Shown here in pieces: positions 1 through 5,771 of a stretch of DNA of 6,807 nt. The first letter of the stretch is position 1. Every line of letters starts with the position of its first letter. The stretch is from an archaeon (lineage in GTDB: Archaea > Methanobacteriota > Methanobacteria > Methanobacteriales > Methanobacteriaceae). The translations under genes were made by a program, and so were the position numbers. The notes beneath the pieces are model-generated. The model searched no databases and was not told the origin of the DNA. It saw nothing but the letters and a program-made list of their open reading frames with translations. The stretch is from positions 1 to 6,807 of the forward strand of contig JAKSUF010000076.1 of assembly GCA_024409145.1 (NCBI GenBank). The letters are read 5' to 3'.

Positions 1-57
1 AAAAAAAAAATAAAAAAAATAAAAAAATAACTAAAAAAGAAAAAACAAATAAATTAA
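1..57 (-). terminator. T-tract terminator after the HisA-like gene
   Basis: Read on the minus strand, the bases after the HisA-like stop codon are a series of T runs (4 to 11 long) broken by single other bases. Archaeal RNA polymerase commonly terminates at such T tracts without a hairpin, and no hairpin is visible here. The window ends inside the tract, so its full extent is unknown. Confidence 0.55.
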
Positions 58-63
58 ATAAAA

Positions 64-759
64 TTAGAATGGATTAATTTTAACTTCACCATTATGGAAA
101 GCTGTTCCAATTAATGCTTTTTTTATCCCTAATTCATTTAACTCTTCAATTTCATCTTTTTTAATTCCACCACCAAGAATAATTTGATCTTTAAATTCTT
201 CAAATTTATTTAAAAGATTTTTATTATACCCTTCTCCAGTACCTACAGAAGAAATATCTAATAAAATAATTTCATTAGGTTTAATTTCATTTAAAACATC
301 TTTAAATTCATCTAAAGAAATATCCATATTTTTACTATAAAGTTCACCATTTTTAACATCGACACTTACAACAATACGTTCTTTAGGATATTTTTCAAAG
401 ATTTTATACAATTCTTCAATTGAATCAAGAGTTTCAGTAGCTACTATAATCTTATATGCAAATTCAAGTAAAAATTCAAAAGTTTTAAGATTATCAACAC
501 CAACATCTAAAATTACAGGTAAAACAGTATTAACTTCTTTAATTTCAAAAATATTATGTTTACCATTCCTTTCTATAAAATCTAAATCTGCAATATACAT
601 TTCTTTAGCATTATTCATTTTAAGAGATTTAGCTATTTCTAAAGGATTAGCTGAAGAAGCATAAATTGTTTCAAGGGGAGTATAAGTTTCCCTATTACCA
701 GATTTTCCAGAAACTGCAATAGAATTCATTAAATCTAAAACTGGAATTATCTCTAACAT
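64..759 (-). CDS. HisA/HisF-like (beta/alpha)8-barrel protein
   Basis: This 231-residue protein is a paralogue of the histidine enzymes HisA and HisF; I recall archaeal members being grouped as a 'HisA/HisF family protein' (TIGR00734) of unsettled function. The N-terminal strand IIPVLDL carries the first catalytic-type Asp (D9), and VVSVDVKNG carries the second (D134). Phosphate-binding signatures GGGIK (about 196-200) and IGTAFHNG (about 218-225) are present. The loop after D168 reads DISSVGTGEG rather than the HisA-like DGT, so ProFAR isomerase activity is unlikely. I chose ATG at 757-759 because GGTG (766-769) sits 6 nt upstream as a ribosome binding site; a longer frame from the GTG at 766-768 would begin inside that site. 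It follows dtxR-feoA by 45 nt with no clear promoter, so the two are probably cotranscribed. The substrate is unknown. Confidence 0.85.
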   Translation of the reverse strand: MLEIIPVLDLMNSIAVSGKSGNRETYTPLETIYASSANPLEIAKSLKMNNAKEMYIADLDFIERNGKHNIFEIKEVNTVLPVILDVGVDNLKTFEFLLEFAYKIIVATETLDSIEELYKIFEKYPKERIVVSVDVKNGELYSKNMDISLDEFKDVLNEIKPNEIILLDISSVGTGEGYNKNLLNKFEEFKDQIILGGGIKKDEIEELNELGIKKALIGTAFHNGEVKINPF

Positions 760-804
760 TTTAAACACCGAAAATTAAATAAAAAAACCTGATTTTAAAA
801 AGAA

Positions 805-1431
805 TTATTTTTCAAGTTTAACAAAAATTTCAGCAGCTAACTCTTTATCAACAGCTAATTGAGTATTTCCTAATTGGAAAACATAATTTGGGAATTTTTG
901 AATTAAAATAATCTTAGATCCTGGAATAAGTCCCAAATTCATAATTTTTTGAAGTTTTGTACCATCATCTGTTTTAATATATGAAACTTCTCCAGAAAAA
1001 CCATTATCACAATTAATAAGAGCAATTGAATTTTCTTTATCTAATATATCACAACAGTTTCCTTCAGGAATTGGATTATTATGAGGACAGTTCTCAGGAT
1101 GTCCTAAAATTCGACATATATTATCCTCAACTTCATCAGACATAATATGTTCAATTTGATCAGCTAATTCTTCCATTTCATCCATATCTGCTAAGAATAA
1201 ATCAGCTACAACTTTTTCTGCAATCCTATGTTTTCTAACTAAAGACCTCCCAATGTGTTCCCCAGCATTAGATAAATTAATAACACCATCATTAATATTC
1301 ACATACCCTTTTTTAAAGAGTTCTGCAATATACTCATTATCTAAATCCTTTTCAGTTAAAGTTTCATTATGTTCAAACTCTTTAACCCACATACGACGTA
1401 AATAATCTTCAGTATCTTTTTTATCAATCAT
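805..1431 (-). CDS. DtxR-family metal-dependent regulator fused to FeoA domain
   Basis: This 208-residue protein has a short N-terminal winged-helix-like segment (about 5-66), a DtxR metal-binding and dimerisation domain (about 67-125) and a C-terminal FeoA/SH3-like domain (about 135-208). Conserved DtxR-type ligands are visible: H68 and E72 in KHRIAEKV, and D91, E94 and H95 in ADQIEHIMSDEVE, followed by the typical GHPENCPHNNPIP. D91 occupies the position of Cys102 in DtxR and Glu99 in MntR, so the metal (Fe or Mn) cannot be assigned from it. The FeoA part has the usual LGLIPGSKI. The helix-turn-helix region appears roughly ten residues shorter than usual, with no clear recognition helix. 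The start is ATG with GGTG 5 nt upstream. With feoB upstream, a role in iron-dependent control or in FeoB regulation is inferred. Confidence 0.85.
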   Translation of the reverse strand: MIDKKDTEDYLRRMWVKEFEHNETLTEKDLDNEYIAELFKKGYVNINDGVINLSNAGEHIGRSLVRKHRIAEKVVADLFLADMDEMEELADQIEHIMSDEVEDNICRILGHPENCPHNNPIPEGNCCDILDKENSIALINCDNGFSGEVSYIKTDDGTKLQKIMNLGLIPGSKIILIQKFPNYVFQLGNTQLAVDKELAAEIFVKLEK

Positions 1432-1469
1432 AGTTTCACCAACTATACGAAAATAAAATTTAATCTTAA

Positions 1470-1480
1470 TTATATAAAAT
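1470..1480 (-). promoter_or_regulatory. Probable TATA box of dtxR-feoA
   Basis: The minus strand reads ATTTTATATAA here, a good archaeal TATA box about 44 nt upstream of the ATG. A start point some 25 nt downstream would leave a leader of about 15-20 nt containing the GGTG ribosome binding site. It was identified by eye only. Confidence 0.45.
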
Positions 1481-1490
1481 AAATAAACAA

Positions 1491-1510
1491 TCTTAAAAAA
1501 AATATTTAAG
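1491..1510 (-). terminator. Possible terminator after the Cys-rich gene
   Basis: A T8 run (1495-1502 on the minus strand) lies within a weak inverted repeat (CTTAAA ... TTTAAG) 14 nt past the stop codon of the zinc-ribbon gene. It could end that transcript just before the dtxR-feoA promoter. Confidence 0.4.
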
Positions 1511-1523
1511 ACCCATTAAATAA

Positions 1524-1757
1524 TTAAAAAATGTTTTTAATCTTTTTAAAAACATTTTCCATAAATTTATATGATTTAGACTCAGGCAATAGTTCATATC
1601 CACAATTTGGACATCTAACAATATTACAATTAATTGGACAGCCTTCACAACTTAAACCATCACATTTCTTAAATTCAAATCCGCAAAATTCACATTTTAC
1701 AGTAATTTCATTATAATGTGAATTTTGAGATTCCTTCTGAATCTTTAAATCATCCAT
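1524..1757 (-). CDS. Small eight-cysteine zinc-ribbon-like protein of the Feo cluster
   Basis: This 77-residue soluble protein has eight cysteines (C22, C25, C32, C37, C40, C44, C49, C52). They form an opening CEFCGFEF and a closing RCPNCGYELLPES with a central LSCEGCPINC. The outer CxxC pairs look like a zinc ribbon. The four inner cysteines could hold a second metal or an Fe-S cluster, but the sequence alone cannot say which. The C-terminal tail is basic (MENVFKKIKNIF) and could be an amphipathic helix. I recall similar short proteins beside feoA/feoB genes in methanogens and anaerobic bacteria, but know no named family. It lies between feoB and dtxR-feoA, suggesting a Feo accessory or iron-sensing role. 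The start is ATG with GTGGT a few bases upstream. Confidence 0.75.
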   Translation of the reverse strand: MDDLKIQKESQNSHYNEITVKCEFCGFEFKKCDGLSCEGCPINCNIVRCPNCGYELLPESKSYKFMENVFKKIKNIF

Positions 1758-1786
1758 ATTACCACATAATTTATTATATTCTCTTT

Positions 1787-1798
1787 AAATATAAAATA
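1787..1798 (-). promoter_or_regulatory. Candidate TATA box for the Cys-rich gene
   Basis: The minus strand reads TATTTTATATTT about 30-40 nt upstream of the ATG, inside the 84-nt gap after feoB. If real, the small gene can be expressed separately from feoB. T-rich background makes this uncertain. Confidence 0.3.
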
Positions 1799-1841
1799 TC
1801 CCAACAAACATTTTAGTAAGCCATTTTAAAAACATACAGCT

Positions 1842-3860
1842 TTAAAATGCAATTCCAAAAGTACCTAATAACAAATTAACAAGGAATCCCATAGTAAATG
1901 CAAGTACAATACTAATAATTGCAATTAAAAAAGCTAATTTAAGACCTCTTTCTTTAATCATAATCATAAATTGAGCTACACATGGTAAGAACAATGTTAA
2001 AGTAATAGATGCAACTAATAATTGAACTCCAGATAAAGTATTTTGAATAGTCATTAATCCTGCAGCCCCAAAGTCTCTTCTAAAGAATCCAAGTACAAAG
2101 GAAGAACTTGTAGAATCTGGAAGTCCTATAGCATTTACAAGTGGACTTACACAAGAGATAAACCAATGGAATATTCCAAATAAATCTAATGCCCAAATAA
2201 TTACACTAATAAGTATAAAAATTGGAATTAATTCTTTAATATACATTACAAGACGAGTCCAAGTCTTCTTAGCGATATGAGATGGTTTAGGCCATCTTAA
2301 AGGTGGAAGTTCCATGAAGAAACTTGGTTGTGAACCTGGAACAAATTTTTTAGCTAAGAATCCTAATGCTACGAAATTTAATAAAATTACAATAAACCAA
2401 ATTCCAATAGAAACTGGATGTGCTGAGAGTAATGCCATAATTACTCCAAGTTGAGCAGAACATGGAATTGTAAGTGCCATAAGAATAGTAGCAATATTTC
2501 GTTCTCTTTTTGTTTCTAAAGTTCTTGTAACCATTGTTGCCATACTTCCACAACCAACAGCTAAAACAAAAGGAATAACAGAACGACCACTTAATCCAAT
2601 TTTTTTAAATCCATTATCTACAAGAAGAGCAAGTCTTGGCAAATATCCACTATCTTCAAGTATAGAGAATACAATGAAGAAAAGAGAAACAATAGGTAAA
2701 ATAATTCCAAAACCATATGTTACTCCTAAGGTTACAATACCAAATTCACCAACAATAAGATTTTGAATTGGTACCCAAGGAATAGAATGAACAACAACAG
2801 AAGCAATAGCCGGATTAATATATTGTCCAAATATTACATTTTCAAGTAAATTTACAAGAATCCCTGCTCCTAAAACACCTACAAATAGATAAAGTCCAAA
2901 GAATAAAACACAAGCTAAAATAATTAATCCATAAATTGGATGAATCATTATACGACTTAATTTTTCTCGTCTATCCATAGTAATTTCTGCTTTAGCAACT
3001 AAATCAATAGTAGTATATTTTTCTTTAAAAAACTGAGCATATTCAGATAAACGAAGTTTTGTTAAGTATTTAATAGATTCTTCGAATTCTGATTTTTCTT
3101 CTCTTAATAATAATTCAATAGAAGAGTAATCAGATTCCCTTTCTTTAACAAGATTATAAATATCTTTATCATCTTCAAGAAGTAAAACCGAAACTGCACG
3201 TTTAGAAATAGGATAAGAAGCAGAAAGTGAATTTTGAACTTTAGCTATGGCAATTTCAAGTTCATCACCATAATAAACATTCATAATATCAGATTTTCTG
3301 GATAAAATCTCTTCTTTTTTAGATGAGTAATTCACAATAGCATCTTTAACATCTTCTAATCCTCTATTTTTAGCAGAAGCAGTTAAAACTATAGGTATTC
3401 CCAAGATGTTTTCTAAACCTTCTTTATCAACATCAGCACCCATAGCTTCAAGCTCATCCATCATATTTAATACTAAAACAACATCACAACCAGCATCGAT
3501 TAATTGTAATGTGAGATCAATAGATTTTTCAATATTTTTAGCATCAATTACATGCATCATCATATCAAAAGATTCATCAAATACAAGTAACTTAGCTACT
3601 CTCTCTTCTTCAGTTATAGTATTTAAATCATAAAGTCCTGGAGGGTCTGTTAAATGTACAGTTTTACCATTATAAGTAAAATTACCTTCATCCATATCTA
3701 CAGTTGTTCCAGGATAATTAGAAACCATCGCAGTCATACCAGTTAACTTATTAAAAGTAAGACTTTTCCCCACATTTGGACTTCCAATTAAAAGAACATT
3801 ACAGATATCATCACAATCATTTTTTTGACTAATCAAAAATCCCCCAAATATAAAATTCAT
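1842..3860 (-). CDS. feoB: Ferrous iron transporter FeoB
   Basis: FeoB is a membrane Fe(II) transporter with an N-terminal G domain. In the 672-residue frame, G1 is GSPNVGKS (26-33), G2 lies in YPGTTVD, G3 is DPPG (72-75), G4 is NMMD (132-135) and G5 is SAK (162-164). A helical linker leads to about eight or more hydrophobic segments from residue 309 on. LEDSGYLPRLALLVD (401-415) is typical FeoB. The first gate is VGCGSMATMVTRTLE instead of the common GCNVPA form, and the paired motif is IPCSAQLGV rather than CSARLPV, which suggests a distinct FeoB subfamily. C437, C467 and C627 lie in the conserved gate positions. The ATG at 3858-3860 has no ribosome binding site. A GGGGG run (3841-3845) inside the frame points to the TTG at 3834-3836 (664 residues) as an alternative start. 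A TATA box and a DtxR-like palindrome precede the gene. Confidence 0.95.
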   Translation of the reverse strand: MNFIFGGFLISQKNDCDDICNVLLIGSPNVGKSLTFNKLTGMTAMVSNYPGTTVDMDEGNFTYNGKTVHLTDPPGLYDLNTITEEERVAKLLVFDESFDMMMHVIDAKNIEKSIDLTLQLIDAGCDVVLVLNMMDELEAMGADVDKEGLENILGIPIVLTASAKNRGLEDVKDAIVNYSSKKEEILSRKSDIMNVYYGDELEIAIAKVQNSLSASYPISKRAVSVLLLEDDKDIYNLVKERESDYSSIELLLREEKSEFEESIKYLTKLRLSEYAQFFKEKYTTIDLVAKAEITMDRREKLSRIMIHPIYGLIILACVLFFGLYLFVGVLGAGILVNLLENVIFGQYINPAIASVVVHSIPWVPIQNLIVGEFGIVTLGVTYGFGIILPIVSLFFIVFSILEDSGYLPRLALLVDNGFKKIGLSGRSVIPFVLAVGCGSMATMVTRTLETKRERNIATILMALTIPCSAQLGVIMALLSAHPVSIGIWFIVILLNFVALGFLAKKFVPGSQPSFFMELPPLRWPKPSHIAKKTWTRLVMYIKELIPIFILISVIIWALDLFGIFHWFISCVSPLVNAIGLPDSTSSSFVLGFFRRDFGAAGLMTIQNTLSGVQLLVASITLTLFLPCVAQFMIMIKERGLKLAFLIAIISIVLAFTMGFLVNLLLGTFGIAF
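3841..3845 (-). promoter_or_regulatory. G-run ribosome binding site candidate in feoB
   Basis: GGGGG on the minus strand lies 4 nt before TTG (3834-3836) and 13 nt after the first ATG of the frame. A similar GGGGGG precedes the GTG start of the V4R gene. Its position favours the TTG (or a nearby codon) as the feoB start, although the spacing is slightly short. Confidence 0.4.
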
Positions 3861-3893
3861 TAAATATATTTAATAATAAATAAAAAAAATAAA

Positions 3894-3907
3894 TTAGGTA
3901 AACCTAA
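3894..3907. promoter_or_regulatory. DtxR-family operator-like palindrome upstream of feoB
   Basis: TTAGGTAAACCTAA is a perfect inverted repeat (6-bp arms, 2-bp centre) whose arms match the ends of the bacterial DtxR/IdeR consensus (TTAGG ... CCTAA). It lies about 35-50 bp downstream of the feoB TATA box, probably just past the start point, where a bound repressor could block transcription. The neighbouring sequence repeats part of an arm (TAAACCTAAACC). The regulator would be a DtxR-family protein, possibly the one encoded at 805-1431. Confidence 0.6.
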
Positions 3908-3938
3908 ACCTTATTTAAATTAATATTTAATTTAAAAA

Positions 3939-3954
3939 CATATAAATATTTCGA
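3939..3954 (-). promoter_or_regulatory. feoB promoter (BRE and TATA box)
   Basis: The minus strand reads ATCGAAATATTTATATG. The purine-rich CGAAA fits a B recognition element and TTTATAT fits the archaeal TATA box. A start about 25 nt downstream (near 3917) gives a leader of about 57 nt to the ATG, longer than for the neighbouring genes and able to hold the operator. Confidence 0.55.
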
Positions 3955-3960
3955 TAAAAG

Positions 3961-4064
3961 AAGAAAAAAGTAATAAAAAATAACACCCACACCATAAAAA
4001 AAGAAGAAAAATAATAAGAAAAAAGTAATAAAAAATAACACCCACACCATAAAAAAAGAAGAAA
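3961..4064. repeat. 49-bp perfect direct repeat, two copies
   Basis: Positions 3961-4009 and 4016-4064 are identical over 49 bp and are separated by 6 bp (period 55). Each copy has purine-rich flanks around a GC-containing core, ACACCCACACC on the plus strand (GGTGTGGGTGT on the minus strand), which stands out from the A/T-rich surroundings. The core lies between T runs on the minus strand. The pair is downstream of the V4R gene and upstream of the feoB promoter. A purine-rich fragment resembling its flank recurs at about 4076-4095. Possible roles are a duplicated terminator, a protein-binding site or part of a small RNA; none can be chosen from the sequence. Confidence 0.85.
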
Positions 4065-4110
4065 GAGATAAAAAAGAAAAAAGAAGAAAATAATAATTAA
4101 AAAAAAAGAA
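4065..4110 (-). terminator. T-rich terminator after the V4R regulator gene
   Basis: Immediately after the stop codon the minus strand has a run of nine T, then further T4-T6 and TTC-rich tracts. This is a plausible archaeal terminator, and the T runs in the 49-bp repeats may act as backups. Confidence 0.5.
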
Positions 4111-4893
4111 TTATAAGAAACAATCCCCTTTAATAAACTCCTTATCAGTCATATCAATTACAAAAGTACAAGAATCATTCCCTTTATTACAACAAGATGT
4201 TTCTGTAACAACAACTTCCAACCCATAAAAAGAGGATAATAATGCAGTTAAAATACCTTTTATAATAATACATACTGGATTAATCTCAGATTTAAGTGAA
4301 GTATCTGCGAATTCATTATAATAATCCAATTGATAATTACCGTCTTTAAAACCAAAGATAAAAACTCCAGGAATAACTTTTTCAAATGAAGAAGTAACAT
4401 CTTGCATAAATAAATTAAAATTTTCATTATAAAACTCATCAAATAATTTAAAACCCCACATTTTACCAAAGTAAAATAAAAAATTATCTAACTTCAGCCC
4501 ACTATTATCTAAAGCAATAAATAAACATTGAATTAAACCAAGCATAGAATTATATTGAGGTAATTCTAAAAAATTATTTTTAAAAGTATCATAATTATCT
4601 GAACTTAATAAATTAAATTGCCCATCACTAAGTTCAAAAATAGGTTCTTGTTTCAAAAAGAATATTTTTTTCCTATGATCAGACTCATTAGTAATAACAC
4701 CGACAATATTATTTTCTTTTAAATACTTTAAATGGTTAAAAATTGAAGGTTTAGATTTTCCAGTAATCTCCAAAATATCATTTATTGATGAATTTTTTTC
4801 TTCCAATATAGACAAAATTTCCAAATCTAAAGAATCTTGTATGGTTATTAAATTAGATCCATTAAAAAAAAGTTTAACATAAACATTATTCAC
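4111..4893 (-). CDS. Winged-helix regulator with V4R domain (MsvR-like)
   Basis: This 260-residue protein has an ArsR-like winged helix at about 20-80 (LDLEILSILEEK, then KSKPSIFNHLKYLKENNIV as the recognition-helix region). A V4R domain follows at about 110-248, ending in the typical ETSCCNKGNDSCTFVI with C234, C235 and C242. C123, C208 and C258 are further candidates for redox or metal chemistry. This is the layout of MsvR, a methanogen redox-sensing regulator whose V4R cysteines control DNA binding; membership is inferred, not tested. The start is GTG at 4891-4893, chosen because GGGGGG lies 6 nt upstream. It has its own TATA box and is separated from feoB by 250 nt of repeats, so it is probably its own unit. 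Control of the adjacent feoB by redox state is possible but unproven. Confidence 0.8.
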   Translation of the reverse strand: MNNVYVKLFFNGSNLITIQDSLDLEILSILEEKNSSINDILEITGKSKPSIFNHLKYLKENNIVGVITNESDHRKKIFFLKQEPIFELSDGQFNLLSSDNYDTFKNNFLELPQYNSMLGLIQCLFIALDNSGLKLDNFLFYFGKMWGFKLFDEFYNENFNLFMQDVTSSFEKVIPGVFIFGFKDGNYQLDYYNEFADTSLKSEINPVCIIIKGILTALLSSFYGLEVVVTETSCCNKGNDSCTFVIDMTDKEFIKGDCFL

Positions 4894-4899
4894 TAAAAA

Positions 4900-4905
4900 C
4901 CCCCC
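4900..4905 (-). promoter_or_regulatory. G6 ribosome binding site deciding the GTG start
   Basis: GGGGGG on the minus strand is 6 nt upstream of the GTG start of the V4R regulator. It differs from the GGTGA sites of the other genes here but resembles the G run in feoB. Confidence 0.5.
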
Positions 4906-4926
4906 AAAACGTATGAATTATTAAAT

Positions 4927-4935
4927 AAATATAAA
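4927..4935 (-). promoter_or_regulatory. Probable TATA box of the V4R regulator
   Basis: TTTATATTT on the minus strand lies about 38 nt upstream of the GTG start. It predicts a very short leader that begins close to the G6 run. Confidence 0.45.
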
Positions 4936-4987
4936 CATATAATTATTTTAAGTTCATCATATTAATAGTTTTTTATGATAAAATCAG

Positions 4988-4999
4988 CTAGATATCTAG
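4988..4999. promoter_or_regulatory. 12-bp perfect palindrome, possible operator
   Basis: CTAGATATCTAG is a perfect palindrome about 55 bp upstream of the V4R gene's TATA box, in otherwise A/T-rich intergenic DNA. It could be a regulator site for that promoter. No known regulator is recognised. Confidence 0.3.
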
Positions 5000-5079
5000 A
5001 ACATACCAAAGTTTAATGAAAACAACAACATAAAAACTATAAAAAGAAACAAATAGCAAGAATATGTTAAAAAAATAAG

Positions 5080-5139
5080 AATAAACTAAAAAAAATAAAC
5101 TAAAAAAAATAAACTAAAAAAATAAAGAAAATAAAAAAC
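5080..5139 (-). terminator. T-rich terminator made of 14-bp tandem repeats
   Basis: Three units of AATAAACTAAAAAA (plus strand; period 14, starting at 5080, 5094 and 5108), with a fourth degenerate start at 5121, follow the stop codon of the duplicated acidic protein gene. Read as the transcript, each unit gives a T7-T8 run, so the array acts as stacked terminator tracts. It probably arose by slippage. Confidence 0.5.
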
Positions 5140-5736
5140 TTATTCTCTGAAATGTTCATCAATGAAAACATCAAGTTCTTTGTAAGAGTCATCGAATATT
5201 TCATCGATTCTTTCATCTGTTAATTCAGATAATGCATCTGTCTCAATATTAAAATCAACATCTACATCAAGTTCTTCATCTTCATCATTATAGTTAATAT
5301 TTATATTGATATCCATATCAATAATTTCTTTAGAAGATTTAACAGAAGCATTAATTTTATCATTAATTACATCAGCAAAATAATCAGAAATAGTATCCAA
5401 ATCTTCCTCAGTTAATGATTTAAGTTTAGGTTTGGAACACATAAAATTCTCTTCAATGAAAACATCAAGATCATTATAAGATTCTGCAAATACTTCATCA
5501 ATTTTTTCATCAGTTAAATCAGATGTTTCATCAGTCTCAATATTAAAATCAACATCAACATCAAGTTCTTCATCTTCTTCATTATACATAGCATTAATAT
5601 TAATATCAATATCTATAATTTCTTTAGAAGATTTAACAGAAGCATTAATTTTATCATTAATTACATTAGCAAAATAATCAGAAATAGTATCCAAATCTTC
5701 CTCAGTTAATGATTTAAGTTTAGGTTCTAAAGACAT
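5140..5736 (-). CDS. Acidic protein of two fused DUF3194-like repeats
   Basis: This 198-residue, strongly acidic protein is an internal tandem duplication: residues 5-98 and 103-196 align without gaps, with 78 of 94 identical. Each unit starts PKLKSLTEEDLDTISDYF, has a central strand pair around EELDVDVDFNIETD and ends in a helix (LDVFI-E--F). The pattern resembles DUF3194, a short archaeal family of about 90-100 residues that I recall being encoded next to prefoldin beta, as here; its function is unknown. M99 in the second unit corresponds to M1, so two adjacent genes or copies appear fused in frame. The start is ATG with GGTGAT 3 nt upstream. No membrane segment is present. It follows a terminator and has its own TATA-like box, so it is probably transcribed separately from prefoldin. 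Confidence 0.8.
   Translation of the reverse strand: MSLEPKLKSLTEEDLDTISDYFANVINDKINASVKSSKEIIDIDININAMYNEEDEELDVDVDFNIETDETSDLTDEKIDEVFAESYNDLDVFIEENFMCSKPKLKSLTEEDLDTISDYFADVINDKINASVKSSKEIIDMDINININYNDEDEELDVDVDFNIETDALSELTDERIDEIFDDSYKELDVFIDEHFRE
5321..5432. repeat. 112-bp near-identical copy within the duplicated gene (copy 2 of the protein)
   Basis: This block matches 5615-5726 with one difference in 112 bases (C at 5373, T at 5667), offset 294 bp. The rest of the two coding halves is much more diverged, including at silent positions. This points to recent conversion or strong constraint in this part. Confidence 0.85.
5615..5726. repeat. 112-bp near-identical copy within the duplicated gene (copy 1 of the protein)
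   Basis: Partner of the block at 5321-5432. It encodes the N-terminal part of the first DUF3194-like unit (about residues 4-41). Confidence 0.85.
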
Positions 5737-5771
5737 AATATCACCAAAATATAAAATACATAATAAGTAAT

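Noticed and set aside
64..768. GTG at 766-768 as the start of the HisA-like protein
   Set aside because: This GTG is part of the GGTG ribosome binding site for the ATG at 757-759, and the added residues MFK precede the conserved first strand without need.
1446..1451. TACGAA half-site near the dtxR-feoA start as an MsvR box
   Set aside because: I recall MsvR boxes as inverted repeats of TTCGTA/TACGAA; only one half is present here, and the CGTA and TTCGA strings near the V4R and feoB promoters are no better.
1531..1716. Plus-strand open frame opposite the Cys-rich gene
   Set aside because: It is a shadow of the convincing eight-cysteine minus-strand gene and has no ribosome binding site or recognisable motif.
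2350..2553. Minus-strand frame within feoB; similarly 4260-4469 within the V4R gene
   Set aside because: Both are out-of-frame shadows of strong genes without ribosome binding sites.
3406..3633. Plus-strand open frame inside feoB
   Set aside because: It lies antisense to the FeoB G domain, with low-complexity Ser/Ile composition and no supporting signals.
3904..4050. Minus-strand frame starting ATGGTGTGG through the 49-bp repeats (about 48 hydrophobic residues)
   Set aside because: It is translated from T-rich low-complexity DNA, has no ribosome binding site, and crosses the feoB promoter and operator.
3961..4064. CRISPR array
   Set aside because: There are only two copies with a 6-bp gap, too short for a spacer, and no cas genes nearby.
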